In this document: piece by piece, positions 51,796-64,000 of the stretch
How the letters are laid out: every line of letters begins with the position of its first letter
Position numbering within the stretch: position 1 is the stretch's first letter
Source: Rhipicephalus microplus
Lineage: Eukaryota; Arthropoda; Arachnida; Ixodida; Ixodidae
Assembly: GCF_043290135.1 (NCBI RefSeq)
Contig: NC_134704.1
Coordinates: 10,101,501-10,165,500 of the forward strand
Direction: 5' to 3'
Length of the DNA: 64,000 nt
The notes under the pieces: model-generated
Seen by the model: the letters and a program-made list of their open reading frames with translations, nothing else
Database searches by the model: none
What the model was told of the DNA's origin: nothing
Made by a program: the position numbers and the translations under genes

Positions 51796-52639
51796 GACGC
51801 ACCTTTTGCATGACATGCCACGGAAGCGCTGTTGCAAGGCGCAGGCGATGCACTTGACTGTCACATTTTCAGTTTTCGATCTGATCTGACTGAAGTGGTC
51901 ACATTGTACAATACCCCACAAAAATAAACTGCGGACATTCACATTGGTGCTTGAAGCAGTAATTATTGCTCCAACAACAGGATATTAAGGCGCAGGCGAT
52001 GTCTCATCAAACGCGAAAATCGACTGGTGTCTACCGTGTGGGCGCAACACCAGTGCTGCCAAAAATCATCATGTGACAAAGCCATCATATGACGTCACCA
52101 TGTGACCTCAAGCGTCACAGATTGCCACAATCAGTGGCGTTATCCTGACTTCATTAGAACGTCACACGGTGACATGATGGCTTCATCCCATAAAATCATT
52201 GATTGGTCAAAAATGAGCAGACCACGGAGGCTGTGAAGAACCCCGTTAATTAGAGTTACCACAAAGGAGCCATATACAGCAACATTAACGATGGCTGTCA
52301 TGGCGCTATCAGTACATCGAATGATAAGGAAATGAAGATGACTTAGGTTAATTCACAAGTGTCCCTGTGATTTTAAGATTAACATCAAATCTACTCATAA
52401 GAAAGCTGTTAGCTTTATTCATCATCACTATGAAAGGCTTTTTTTTTTCGAGTTAGCATTTCCACAGAGTTCAGTTTAGCTATCTCGTTTCCCGTCGTTC
52501 TATTGAATCTTGAAAGTTTCTTGATACCCTGATTCAGCTTCCGAGATTTCCCCAACCTGGCAACTACATCATAACCGCTAAACATATACATACACTAGAC
52601 ATAAACACACTTGAGTTTAATATCACAGCTTTGATACGA
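51796..52639. other. Intergenic, nothing recognised
   Basis: It contains a patch at 52065-52190 where words like CATCATGTGAC, ATGACGTCACCATGTGAC and CACGGTGACATGATGG recur in both orientations, suggesting a decayed fold-back repeat. No coding region is supported. Confidence 0.45.
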
Positions 52640-53595
52640 GTAAATGTTGTTTTCTCTTTCTATCTATTGGACCGCATTACTCACCCTTATGATATTCTGA
52701 TGTCTTGGCGGGTTCCTATATTGTATATCTCTAGCCACCGATATTTAGCGCGTTCTATTTTGTTTAGCAGTCTTTTAAACTTGCTACTCACCGCTTCTCC
52801 AGCAACAAACTATTTGAGGAAGTAGAATATTTTTGTTGCTAGAAACAGGTTACATGCTCTAGCTCTGCCAAAGATAGAGAAGTTGTGAGAAATGAAAGTC
52901 TGGGCATAGCGCTTTAGGGTGGGTTTACTTTCTCTCCAATAATGTGCACTTGATCGATATGCATATATTGGAAAGCCTAGGTATTTTAGTGGAACACAAG
53001 ACCATTCTAAACCCTGAAAATTGGTTGGTTTGTATGTCTATGGGCCAAACCACAGTCCCAAACTTTCAGCAGAGTTCCTTTGCGCGCAGGAACTTTTTCC
53101 TTATTTACCGATTGTTCACAATTTTTTGCACTAGAAAAATCTGAACAAAAGAGCGCTAGGTCATCCGCGTACGCCAATACCTTTACCTCATTCCCATAAG
53201 CACAGAAACCGCGGATGTTACTAGATCGAATAACGCTCAAGCACAGTGGCTCCAAGTAAAGAACAAGAAGCAATGGCGACAACGGACAGCCCTGTTTCAC
53301 AGACGAGTTAAGAAACACGGACTTTGAAAGATAGTCAATAACAACTAAACGGGTTGAACATTCATCGTAGCACAGTCCCACAACTTTACATATAATGGAG
53401 CTAACGTTGGCATGTTCGAGAAGAAAAAAAACAGAAAAGAATGGCAAACCCGATCAAAGGCTTTCGCCAAGTCTACTTGTGGACCTGTATGGCCAGTTGC
53501 TAGTATTGCTAGTACTTGTATTGCCAGTTGTTCAATGAGCGTGAACAATGTTTCAAGACTGCGCGAGCAATGTGTATGTTAATCTGTATGCTTGG
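52640..53595 (-). pseudogene. Tx1/L1-like LINE remnant (reverse transcriptase)
   Basis: Broken frames on the minus strand carry, in order, IQINIHIARAVLKHC, QVDLAKAFDRV (catalytic D block), SVKQGCPLSPLLLVLYLEPL and VLAYADDLALFCSD (catalytic A-D-D). Further downstream comes a decayed FGRARACNLF-type segment. This wording matches the Tx1 branch of the L1 clade better than the RTE copies elsewhere in the window. Stops and frame changes occur every one to two hundred bases, so it is an old insertion. Confidence 0.78.
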
Positions 53596-53757
53596 AACTC
53601 GTTTGTGAATTTGCCTTAGGCAGGCTAGATGTCGGGAAAGGAATCTTGTTAATAGGAGTAATAAAGCGTTGTAGAAAAGCAAAGGAACAACCAGGCGTCC
53701 AATAATTCGCATTGCGTAACGGCTTTGCCGTCCAGAGCTCCAACCCATTACAAAAGC
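53595..53757 (-). repeat. SINE type C body fragment, inverted
   Basis: The reverse complement (AACAAGCTTTTGTAATGGGTTGG .. GACGCCTGGTTGTTCCTTTGCT .. GCCTGCCTAAGGCAAATT) aligns with 28940-29105. The tRNA-like units are absent, and the sequence passes directly into the Tx1-like LINE in the same orientation. Confidence 0.65.
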
Positions 53758-53759
53758 TT

Positions 53760-56289
53760 GTTGTTGATCACCTAAAAACTGCGGCGCATACCGACTTCAA
53801 GCATAATTTTACATCGTCGTCAGGCACTGCATAAACATTTGCAGAAAATTTCTTGCATCTGTGTAGCGGATACCACGCTTCTCCGAAGAAATACGAAGAA
53901 TAGCATGGTCAATGTACGCCTAATACACAGAGTTTATGAGTACATATATCGCAATGCGTACCAAGCATGTTTGCTTGTAGCAGTTATTCAATGAGTGTTT
54001 ATAAAGGCTCTGAAAAGCCAATCTTCTAGCTTTCTCTGTGACTGTGCTGCATGTTCCACGCCGACTTGGAGGATCTTTTGTCTATCCCAAGTTGCCTTTT
54101 CGCCTCTTTGGTGCTTCGGCTGTACTTGAGAGCGCGTTCAATTCTCTCAGTGTTATACCTTCTTACATCAGATATCTTACACTTATTATTCAATTTCGAA
54201 AGCTCTGCCAGTTCTATTTTTTTCTGTGGTGTTTGAGGCCTTCATACTTTGACGTTTTTCAATAAGATTCTTCGTCTCCAAGAACTGCATGCTAGTGTCA
54301 TCTCTAATACCGTACATCCAACCGTTACTGCGATGAGGAAGCTAACCGATCTAAATTCTTCCGTGCTCGATTCAAGTGCGTGAATTCTGCATGTGGCTAT
54401 ACTTCAAACAGGCGTCGTCCGTTGACCCTTTCATACGTGTGAATCTAAATTAAAACAAATGTAGAAGGGGCCCGTAGGGAAGGGTTTTCAGTTCGCTAGC
54501 GTGAAACCAGGGGAGGGGACAAAGCATTTCGTGGGCGCACGTGTTTCCCACAGCGTGCTTCACTTCCCACCAGCCCACTAGCAAACCATCACTTTGAAAA
54601 TATATGTTTCAATAAACGGACTTTCATATAGATTACTTTGTCATAAAAGAGATCGTTTCTGCTCTGGTTCCAGATAATGGACTTGAGCGCCTTGGTCAAC
54701 TTCGTCGGGGAATGTGACACCACTGCTAAGTCAAACATAATGCTTAGGCAGTAACAGCAAATGTCTAATTCATAATAATCATGATGTGGACCGCTTGTGA
54801 AGAGTGGAGTCGATCCAATTATAGTGGCGCATACCTCTTCATGAGGAACCGTGACAATGAGACGATATGAGCCGAAACCACCACATCACACGCCGAGAAG
54901 CCGAGACCCTAAAGAGCTTCTCCCCTTAAAAAAAGCAAAAAAAACATTAAAAGAAAATCTGTTTAAGCTCACAATGCGCACGCGATGCAACTTCTTTTCC
55001 CCGTCTCATCTTTAGCTGCTTAGGGTCAAGTACATTAATCGAGACGAAGGATGCTAAGAGATCAATTACAACAGTAATTCCGCCCGTATAGGACCGTGCA
55101 ATTTTTTTCTTGGTTCTCTATAAATGACGACACACACAAAAAAAATCATATTTAATGAAACCATACGATGCATACTTGGAAAAGTAGTGCTGATCCCCAT
55201 TAACGACTTTTCGCAAATTGCTGTGATCTTTTCAAGCCAACGAACGACAGGCGAGGCGACGCTAACCAATCGTAGTCGCACGCGAAACGCTCGTTTCCCG
55301 CTTCAGCTTTGAGAGCCCACACAATTTCCGCTCTTATGCTGCGAGTTCATCAGTGCATGTCAGGCGGGTAGATAATAAATAGGGGCGCATCAAGTGCTTC
55401 AAGCAAAGGAAATTGGACTTCACGAGAAACAGGAAGAACGTATCAATGGGCTCGACAGAATATTCTGCTGGTTTACACCCGTGCTGGCGTTGCCGTTAAC
55501 GCATATCAGACGTCAGTGCAAACGGAAGAGAGGCAGGATGGAGAATTTGCAAGTGGCTCCACCCCAGCTCCGATACTTAGCTTACGCAGCGCTACGAGCA
55601 TTCAGGATAAACTACAAAAGGTACTCAATAAAAGCAGGCTGGCTTAATTAGTCCGGAAGTGCACCGAGATGTCCAGTTGATCCTTAATACGAAACCACTA
55701 AAAAAATACTACGCTGAAAATTGTGGGATGCTCTAGGTCAATGATCGTCAAAACACTACCGTTCACAAAAGTTCATCATGAAGTTCGAAAGAATTCGATA
55801 AATGTGTGAGCTTTACGAAAACAGCTGATTGTGAGCTATCGTAGTGATTACGCTTTAGGGTAATTCTCTAAAGGCTGTTGCGTCGTATGTGCTGCTAGGC
55901 TTTAATATAGTTGCAGCGGGAAAACTTCGCGCCGTATTTTTGATTGTTTTCTCGTTGCACGACGAAGGCACTACTTAGTGTCACACGAGGTAATTGCTGG
56001 GCGTTCTTAGTCAAGTATTCAGGACATGATGATCCTGAACATGCAGGTAACTAGACCACAGGTGCGAAACGTCTATCAGTACTACGATGGCAACAGTTGT
56101 ACGCATCTGCCAGAAAAGGTAGTGTGATTGCACATCCTGTGTTGGCGAGGCGGTATTGCGACGATAGAGGAAAGCCCCGCATCACTACAGCCCCTCCAAA
56201 TTACTTTCATTGCTGGCATTGCGAATTCTCTACAACAAATGATCTCGTACACCCTGAGCAGTTGTACGGGAGTCAGTTCGTCCTGAGCA
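53760..56289. other. Region upstream of gene 2, no gene recognised
   Basis: Short open frames only, the longest about 85 codons (55394-55651, plus strand) with no recognisable family. The promoter of gene 2 should be here, but I see no convincing core element. Confidence 0.5.
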
Positions 56290-56559
56290 ATGAGTGGCAA
56301 ACCGCGTGAAGAGCGAGCTGTTCCGACACGCAAATGCGTGTACATCATCAACTGTCCCCATTATGCGAGCTACAGGCGGTGTAAGATCCCAGCGTGCACA
56401 ATAATGGCAGCGCAGGCGAAGGAAGTTTCACCGGGACGAACGAGATTGCAGCATGCGACAAGCAAGCTCAAAAGTTACGCGTGGCTGGTGCCCCTAGTTC
56501 ACACGGAATTCTGGATTTCCGCGGGGTTCTCACTCATACAGCCTTTCTTTCCTGAAGAG
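56290..56559 (+). CDS. Gene 2 exon 1 (residues 1-90)
   Basis: An in-frame TGA at 56284-56286 makes the ATG at 56290 the first possible start. A second in-frame ATG at 56404 (MAAQAKEV) would give a 52-residue N-terminal exon and cannot be excluded. TM1 is at about residues 63-85. Donor GTGAGT. Confidence 0.85.
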
Positions 56560-59500
56560 GTGAGTAACATTTGCTTTCAAGCCAGTTGGCCCACGACAAA
56601 AAGGGGTTTTAAGCACAAATTAGCGCAATACTGAGAAAATTCGTTTACCTCTGTGCGTTGGTAAACGCGCGTACTTTTGCATTATTCTGGGCTTAACCAG
56701 TACTGAGTGTCTCTCTTAACGAAGCACCGCCAGATTGGCAAGTGTGCATGGCCAAGTACGCGCAAGATTGATACAGTGGTGCCTACCATGGCATATTTTC
56801 GAGTTGTCTGTAAATTGTCCGGCAGCCCCTGCGAGCGCGCATCAGTCCCACTTCGTTGCTTACGCACTCAAAGTTACTTGCGAAGCTGATGTTATCGTCA
56901 TCAGCCTCACTTCGCCCATTGCAGGGCGAAGGTCTCCTTCATACTTCAACAATTAACTCGGTCGTGCTTCCTGCTGCCTCGTTGTGCCAGCAGATTTCTG
57001 AATTTCATAGGCTAACCTAATTTCCTGCTTTCCCCCCACGCGGTTGCCATCTCTTAAAAACCAGTCAGTTACCCTTAATGACCGGTGGCTATCCTGCTTA
57101 CATGCCATGTGCCCTGCTCATGTACATTTGTTCTTCTTTATTTGAACTATGATATTCCACTGAGTGACTGTCAGTTCTCGTGCAAGTGATCGAAGCCTTG
57201 TAGCCGCGTTCATTCTTGCTAATGCTATAGCGGCATCCTCGCGAGAGAATCGGGTTGCTTCATCTGCACGGTCGTTTCCATTGATGCTGCAGTGGCCCGG
57301 TATCCATTGATACGCTACGTCTTGTTGTTTCTTCATAGCCCAGCGATGAAGCAGTCTTATTTCAGAGACTATCTGCTCATTTGGTCCACGACGTTATGGC
57401 GATGGAAATCCCTGGACGGCTGCTTTAGAGTCGCAGAAGACTGACCATGTATGCTGTGGTTCTCCAAGTAGGAACTCCCAAGCGGCACGAATTGCGGCGA
57501 GTTCTGCAGCCGTGGATGGTGTTAGATGCGATGTCCTGGACTTTATTCTGATGGATTACTCCGGAACTACCATTCACCTGCTGAGCTTGCTGAAGTAACC
57601 GATTGTAAGCATCGTCGAGGATCGTACTGCTGTCCTTCTTTTTTTTCTCCCCTTCAACATCTCTTTTCTGTTATCTTTTATTCCCTTTACTCCCTTCTCC
57701 AGCACAAGGTAGCCAGCCGGTCTGAGAACTCGCTAACCTCCCTGTCCTTCCTCCTTCCTTCTTCCTCCTCCTCCTCAACTATGATATCTTTATTCACGAT
57801 TTATTCCCTGACCCACTCTTCACCTTTGTCTATTAATGTTACACCTATTATTTTTCTTTCCACCGCTCGGTGCCACAACGTCAATTCAAGCTGAATCATC
57901 TTTGAAAGCCTCCAGGTTTCTGCTCCGTATGTACGTATCGGCAAGATGCCGCCATTATATAACTTCTTCTTGAGGTTTAGTGGCAGATTACCATTTACGA
58001 TATGAGAATGCTTGCTGAATGTGATCCACCCAATCCTTATTTGTCTAGCTTTTTCACTCTTATGGTTCGGCTCCGCGGTTACTACCTGTACTAAGTAGAC
58101 ATATTCCTTTACAAGTTCCAGCGTCTATCCACCTATTGCTAAGTGCTTTTTTCTGTCGTGACGGTTGCACGTTATTTTATTTTAGTACTTGTTAATTTTC
58201 AGACCTACACTTCTGCTTTCCGTTTCCAGTTCAGTAATCGTGAGCTGTAATTCGTCCCCTGAGTTACTCATCAAGGCAATGTCATCAGCGAATCGCAGGT
58301 TACTGAGATACTCTCCATTATATCTTATCCAGAAGTCTTCCTAATCTAGGGTCCTGGAGACCTCCTGTAAAGAAGCGGTGAATAGCATTGGAGAGATCAT
58401 GTCTCCTTGCCTTACCCCCATCTTTATTGGGATTCTGTCACTTTTTTCATGGATAGCTATGCTGGCTGTGAATCCGCTGTAAATTTCTTCCATCATGTTA
58501 TGAAGGATTTGTCGATACCCTGATTACATAGCGCCTGCATCGCTGTTGACGTCTCGACTGAGCCAAACACCTTCTCGTGATCTACGAAGGCTGTGTATAG
58601 GGTTTGGTTGTGTTGCGCGCATTTCTTTATTATCTCCTTGATAGTATAAATATGGGCTATTGTGGAGTAGTCTGTACGAAATCCTGCTTGGTTCCTGGTT
58701 TGATTGAACTCTAATGTCACACTAACTCTTTAAGCTGATCATCCTGTCAGTTTTTAAGGTATTGGCGTCTCATTTCCTATAAATTAAGATGATGTTGGAG
58801 TATCTCCAAGATTCTGGTACTCTTACCTTCAAGAAACACTTCGTATATAAGGTGGCCAGTTTTTCTAATACAAATTTCTGCGTCATCATTCAGCAGGTCC
58901 AACCTAACATAATCCTCCCCAGCGGCTTTGCCTCTTTGCATTCATTCCTGAGCTTTCCTTACTTCCCTGTCGTTACTGAAAAAATGACGAATTTCTCATG
59001 GCTATTATTGCTTCTTATATGCTATCCTGGTTGTTTCGGCTTCTGTACAGCTATCTGTAGAACTCCTACACTACCACAACTATAATATTTATATTAGTTA
59101 TGACATTGCCTTCTTTGTCCGTCAATGAAAACATACAATTTTTGCCTGTGCAGAAATTTGCCCTCGCAGCTTCTAGGCTTCTGCTGCTTTTCACAGCCTG
59201 CTCAACTCTCTTCATGTTATACTTTCTGATGCCGGCTACCTTGCCCATATTGTTCGACTTCAAAAGCTTCACTAGCTCTATTTTGTCGAATGCATTTGAC
59301 GCATTCACGCTTTGTCGTCTCTTAATGTAACTTTCTTCTCCTGAGATAGTTTGCCAGTGTCCTGTGTAGTATTCATACCTCCGGCTTTCATTCCACACTC
59401 ATCGATGATACTAGTAAGATTATTATTTGTTGTGTCAACGCTGACGTCAGTTACCTCTTTTGGACTCCCAAATCTATTCTGAAGCAAAACTCTGAATTTC

Positions 59501-61776
59501 TGTGCTTTTTCTCTCACCGCTATTTCATTATTGGCTTCTTCCGTATCGGCTCTTGTCTCTCCTTTTTTATATCTAGGGGAATACGAGTTCTTACCATTCT
59601 ATGATCACTGCATCCGATTTTGCCAACTACTTCTACATCCTGTACAATGCCTGCGTTTGCACACAGCATGAAGTTTCTTTTATTTTATTTTCCGCCATTA
59701 GGACTTCACCACGCCCCCTTAGGTTAGACCATTTTCTGAAGGTATTCAAGATCCGTAAATTATTCCATTCTGCGAACTCTACTAATAACTTCCTTCTGGG
59801 CCTTCTAGATTCGATGCCATGTTTCCCCACTGCATGATCTCGAGACTTTTTCTTTCCTGCTTTGGCAATAAATTTACCCATCAAAATAGTATACTTTGTC
59901 TACACTTCATTAATGGCTGATTCTACATCTTCATAGAAGCATTCAGCCAAATAATTATAATGACTAGATGTAGGCGCGTAGGCTTGAACCATTTTCATCT
60001 TGTAGCTTTTGTTAGACTTAATTGTGAGACTTTCCACCCTCTCAATGACGCTATAGAATTCCTCTATGTTTGATTGATATGTGGGGTTTAACGTCCCAAA
60101 ATCACTATATGATTATGAGAGACGCCGTAGTGGAGGGCTCCAGAAATTTAGACCACCTGGGGTTCTTTAACGTGCACCCAAATCTGAGCACACGGGCAGT
60201 ATTCTTCTATGTTGCCAGCAGTATTCTTATGTTTAAGAAACCCTGCCCGTAGTTTTTTTTTTCTGTCAACTAATTCATGGCAGCATAGGACATGTCTGTT
60301 CTTCAGCACTGTAGTTGCCTGACGTGTCCTCTAACTTCGCTCATCGCTACTACATACCATTTAACACCCTCTAACCCCTCAAATAGCACAGCTAGACTAC
60401 CTCTCACTAGATAGCGTTCTAGCGTTGAACGTAGCCAAGTTCAGATATCAATGGCGGACAGCTCAGACCAGGAGATTATTAGCATCCTGGTCCCCTTCAT
60501 TCTTTAATTTAATTTTTTATTTATCTGAACTTATTACTCATACTTAACCACTATTCCCCTCTTATTAGTTTTGAACGTAAAATTTCCTATTCGCAAAAGC
60601 GTAAGTAATACTTCTCATCAGGTGTACTTTGAACATATGACTTCTCCATCATGAATGCATTGCTGTGACGCGACGCCTTGAAATCAGGACAAAAAAAAAA
60701 TCAGGTATGCACGAAGTGAACGATGATGAGTGGGTAAAGCAGTGGGATCATTCTGTTTTGCAGTCAAGTCACCCGTGACATTGACCACTCGCGCATGTAA
60801 ATGAGGGACCAAAGTGGTGTACGGTTATATACAAAGTTTAGCCGCTATAAATGGTATGTTGTGTTGAGTTGGGAATTTTTTTTTCGCCTTGATTATTATA
60901 GCTTTGTAGTATCGTATCTAGAGCCCGAAGTTGGCAAAGACAAAGTCTGTGCACGTTCTCCTGGTGGTTGTTGGTTGTTTCCAGTCACGCGAAACGCATA
61001 GCATCGAGACGTCATATACTGTAGGAGCCAGTGGTCGTCTATGATCATCATCGTCATCATCATGGCGTATCGTGGGTACCTCGCATGTGGTGTACCATGA
61101 TGGTACAAAGAATGTGTGGTCTATAACGCACTTGTTCTTCATTGTCATCATCGCCATCTAGGAACGACGGCGGACATAGCTCGATCCTAAGCTTCGCCAC
61201 TAAGATGTAGGTAATTGTGCGTTGATGCTTACAGTCTAAAAGTAAACGCGTCCAAGGCAAGTGTGGCAGTTTGGGCTAGTTGGTATGACATGACGATAGT
61301 TATAGCACGAGCGCTCGTGTTCTTCTTGTGTATTTGTCGTCGTTCGCTTCGGCGCGAATTCAAGACATAAGCCTTGCCCTGCAGGCAGCCCATTTCAATG
61401 AGACTGATTTTGATTGCCTCCTGTATTAAGGCGCAGGATGGTGAAATTGACGACACTAGAGATGTCATGCTACACTTTATCAGTATAAACTGATTCATTG
61501 AAATGCTTTAATGACCCTTTGAGAAAGTTCATGCATTTTCCGAAAGCCCTCGCAATATAAGTATTTTAGGCGGACCACAGCGCGCCACAAGAGCGACTGT
61601 TGCCCTGAATCGCGAAATGTTCTAGCTTTGATGTTACGGTTCTCCAGTGATTTCTTACTGCAAAACGCCACGTGTTCTAGGCAACTTCCAGGGGGTTGTC
61701 ATCATGGAAGTACAGTTTCGTCTTCTCTGCGTACAAGTTCGGAATGCTGCTGGGTTCAGTACTCGCGGAGCGAATG
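56290..61776 (+). CDS. Second SLC18B1-like MFS transporter gene, first two coding exons (partial, continues beyond the window)
   Basis: Exon 1 is 56290-56559 (90 codons) and exon 2 is 61681-61776 (32 codons), joined across a 5.1-kb intron with GTGAGT..TTCTAG borders. Exon 1 matches exon 1 of gene 1 in the TM1 region (PLVHTEFWISAGFSLIQPFFP). Exon 2 matches exon 2 in length, phase and words (GLSSWKYSFVFSAYKFGMLLGSVLAERM). The N-terminal 55 residues are not conserved with gene 1. I searched 61777-64000 for a counterpart of exon 3 and found none, so exons 3 onward lie to the right of the window. Same orientation as gene 1: a tandem duplicate. Confidence 0.85.
57156..57776. mobile_element. RNase H-bearing LINE with inverted 5' part, nested in copy F
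   Basis: The left part (57156 to about 57550) encodes RNase H on the minus strand: ELAAIRAAWEFL, SVFCDSKAAVQGF, QWIPGHCSINGNDRADEATR. The right part (about 57600-57776) is the 3' untranslated end on the plus strand (AAGGTAGCCAGCCGG, CTAACCTCCCTG, CCTTCC-rich end), homologous to the reverse complement of 22262-22345. Exact 11-base copies of AACTATGATAT flank it (57145-57155 and 57777-57787). Confidence 0.8.
60066..60215 (+). repeat. SINE type A, nested in LINE copy F
   Basis: It begins TTTGATTGATATGTGGGGTTTA and contains GAGAGACGCCGTAGTGGAGGG, ACCTGGGGTTCTTTAACGTGC and CCAAATCTGAGCACACGGGC. It lacks the tRNA-like 3' part. It is the least diverged copy in the window. It interrupts the endonuclease part of the LINE. 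Confidence 0.82.
61681..61776 (+). CDS. Gene 2 exon 2 (residues 91-122)
   Basis: The acceptor is TGTTCTAG and the donor GTAAGT, 96 nt, phase 0 at both ends. It carries SSWKYSFVFSAYKFG and MLLGSVLAERM, covering TM2. Position for position it is the counterpart of 11935-12030. Confidence 0.92.
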
Positions 61777-64000
61777 GTAAGTCAACCAGCTGGCGTGTAT
61801 GTCTGTGCTTGCCATTTCCGGCTTTTTGTTGTTTGTTCGATTGTTCATTATGCTACAGCAGCATATTGCTTTTTGTCATATGATTTTTTTTTATTTTACG
61901 TTCTTCGTAAACACCTCATTTATTTTTTTATATACATATAACATGTTCCTACTGTTGTTCAAAATGGGCGACCTTCACCCATACACACGCTCATGCGCCA
62001 TGAATTCCCCCCCCCCCCCAACCAACTACCACTCAGCTGCGCGTTATGATCACGTTATGCGAATCCCAAAGAGAGATCTGAGAGCCAACGTCCAACAACA
62101 AGAAAGAGAAACACGCAGCTGCCCCTGCTACTGCTGTTTTTTTTTTTTTTACTCTGAGTGTTTCGAATAATCTTTGTTGCGTGAGTTAATCCATAGGAGC
62201 TGACAGACATGCTGGTGACATTTTAGTGTATTTGGTCGAGTATAGGATGACCTCAGAGTCTGACTGCACTGGCGCACCCGAAAGCTGTAACGTAACAAGG
62301 TGCTTGCTTTGCCAGCGTCTGTATTCTGGCCATTTCTTCCTCCTTGATTTCGGTCAATGGTTTAAACGCGATAGCATTAGAGAGCTCGTGTTGCGGAAAT
62401 TCCGCCGTCGGCATCGGCCATTGCGTCGGCACTGTTGGTTGTGAGCGAAAAACCGTCCGTGAGCGAAAAAGCTCGTTACAGAGATCGCCGCGGGAAGCTG
62501 CTACTTGTCCACGCGTTTGCGCACGATCACACTGAAAAAGCAGCACATTCGAAAAAAAAAGAAAGAAGTGCTCGAGATCACGAGGCGCAGTGGTTTCTCT
62601 GCCCCTGCCACTCCTCCCTGCTTAGATTTGAGCGCTTTCGTCGGGACGAGAGAAGAGAGAAACCTTTGTAACTCCACTCGCACTGGGCAGATTCGTAAAG
62701 TTTTCACGGCATTAAATTCAAGAGGCAATTAGCTCTTCTAGTGAATTCATTCCAGGGTTACTTGAAAAAGTGTTTCAGGGCCCCTCTAACGTATTTTGTT
62801 CGACGCGACGAAAACGAGCCTATTCGGTGATTTGTAGGCGCATTTCGGAGGCCATCAAATTACGTCGAAAAAGGCCGAGATAGTGCAGCCATCGCCGCTA
62901 AAAACACACAGGAACTTTCAAACAGCTCTAAAAGTAGACAACTATGTCCATCTAGCGCAAAACATATCATGCCTTTCCAGAGGCGTTGATCAAGCAAACA
63001 GCAAACGCTAGATAATGTGCTGCCATCTGTGAGGCATTGTGGGACTCTTTATGGCCTCCGAGATGACGGGCGCGAGGCGTGTATCTTGGAGGCCATGCGA
63101 CTCTTGCTTTAGATCAAAAACCTGTATGAAAAATTCCCGCGCACGCGCGGATACAATCTACTGTGTGCGTGTGTGTGCGTGTGTGCATGTGTGTGTGTAA
63201 CAAAACATAATAAGTATGCACTTAGCGGTTGAAGGGCGCGCTAGGGGTCGGAGTTTGCTATCGCGTTCAACTCTTAAAACGAAGCTTAGAAGTCCCCCAT
63301 TTTGTTTTTTGTTGTTGTTGTTTCGTGGACAGGTGCGCGTCCACGAAACTTCAGCTTTTTTTTTTATCTTGGCTTCGGAAGTAGAAGAATTTTGAGCAGC
63401 TGGTACTTAGGTAGAAGACAACGGTTCCTTTCCGTGAGGCAGATGACGCCGCACACGCCACGTCAGTATTGCAGTAGGCGGCGGTGGGGGGGTTTACAGG
63501 TGGCAACTTCTAGGGCTCATGATGCAGTGAAATCGCAGTCCATTTTCCAGTCTTGCAGTCCATTTGTCTTGTAGTCCATTTTTCAATTATATATAGACGC
63601 ACAATAGACCGACCCCTTGCTTCTACTTTTCGCTGAAAACAGCAATTTGGTAGATGTCTATGTCATGGCTCCTTTAAGAGCCTTTGCGATCGCCTTCCGG
63701 TAGCAGCTGTTAGCGTGCTTCTTACCACACGCCTCTGCGTAATTCGTCACTCACATTGTTTTTGGAATTTCGCGGAAGATAAATTGATTCCTGGTTATTT
63801 ACCTGCCCCTACCAAAGCTAATACCTCTACAGAATAACTAATTATAATGCTTATCTATGAGATATCAATATTTTCGATAACTAAATGATTTTTTTATCTT
63901 GGGCGTATTTTATTACGGTTTCCCAGGTATCTCAAATCTCTTCATCCGAGCTCCTTTATCACGTCATTTTAATATCAATTGTTGCACACGGGCTGGCTTT
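61777..64000. other. Intron 2 of gene 2 (right edge), unassigned repeats
   Basis: A C-run at 62008-62020 and a (GT)n-like tract at about 63160-63198 are visible. The stretch 62350-62800 (CGATAGCATTAGAGAGCTCGTGT .. GTGTTTCAGGGCCCCTCTAA) and the part near 63590-63670 have the look of interspersed repeats, but I cannot place them in a family. No exon matching gene 1 exon 3 is found. Confidence 0.45.

Larger units (their letters stand above)
56893..60495 (-). pseudogene. RTE-type LINE, copy F, near full length, degenerate, twice interrupted
   Basis: On the minus strand, from 60495 downward, the sequence gives the endonuclease start (NLATFNARTLS-like). Next are an endonuclease C-terminal part at 59884-59633 (GKFIAKAGKKKSRDHAVGKHGIESR, LLVEFAEWNNLRILNTF) and the linker region (59398-59066). 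The reverse transcriptase follows (TIAHIYTIKEIIKKC and, near 58280, the FADDIAL block), then the post-RT tail to about 56893. It is broken by many stops. A type A SINE (60066-60215) and a second LINE (57156-57776) are inserted in it. It fills most of intron 1 of gene 2, antisense. Confidence 0.85.

Noticed and set aside
61777..64000. Exon 3 of gene 2
   Set aside because: I looked for a 74-nt exon with an AG acceptor and a TM3-like translation related to VWFSPVACYLLGMTG and found none in any frame; it probably lies beyond the window.

Overview
The window reads as nuclear DNA of an animal, most probably an ixodid (hard) tick. It has long introns with canonical GT/AG borders. One real gene is complete and a second is partial. 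Almost everything else is retroelement debris and microsatellites. The tick assignment is an inference from the RTE-type LINEs with TGA-repeat tails, the tRNA-derived short repeats and the type of transporter gene. No prokaryotic features, CRISPR arrays, rRNA or functional tRNA genes are seen.

The main gene is a plus-strand, 13-exon gene (coding 4340-42256). I assembled it exon by exon from splice sites and reading phase. It encodes a 502-residue, 12-helix major facilitator superfamily (MFS) transporter resembling the SLC18B1 (vesicular polyamine/amine transporter-like) group. All twelve introns have GT/AG borders, and the phases close to one open frame ending in TAA. A second gene of the same family begins at 56290. 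Its first two coding exons (56290-56559 and 61681-61776) match exons 1 and 2 of the first gene in motif, phase and, for exon 2, exact length. The rest must lie beyond the right edge. The two are head-to-tail tandem duplicates.

Layout: 1-4339 upstream DNA with a hairpin element and an old SINE; 4340-42256 gene 1; 42257-45598 intergenic DNA with one SINE and one hairpin element; 45599-51055 a complete gypsy-type LTR retrotransposon (45709-50999, minus strand) inside an (AT)n tract; 52640-53757 a Tx1/L1-like LINE remnant joined to a SINE piece; 53760-56289 unassigned; 56290 to the end gene 2. Intron 3 of gene 1 (12 kb) holds a degenerate RTE-type LINE, a BEL/Pao element with most of pol missing, a perfect-arm hairpin element and a LINE carrying a second LINE inside it. 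Intron 11 holds the youngest-looking LINE, with a 414-codon open frame. Intron 1 of gene 2 holds another LINE that was itself hit by a LINE with an inverted 5' part and by a SINE.

No unusual multi-gene system is visible. The observations most worth following are (i) six elements built from a short conserved head followed by a long palindrome whose arm sequence mostly differs from copy to copy; (ii) nested LINE insertions with exact target duplications; and (iii) the tandem transporter duplication.
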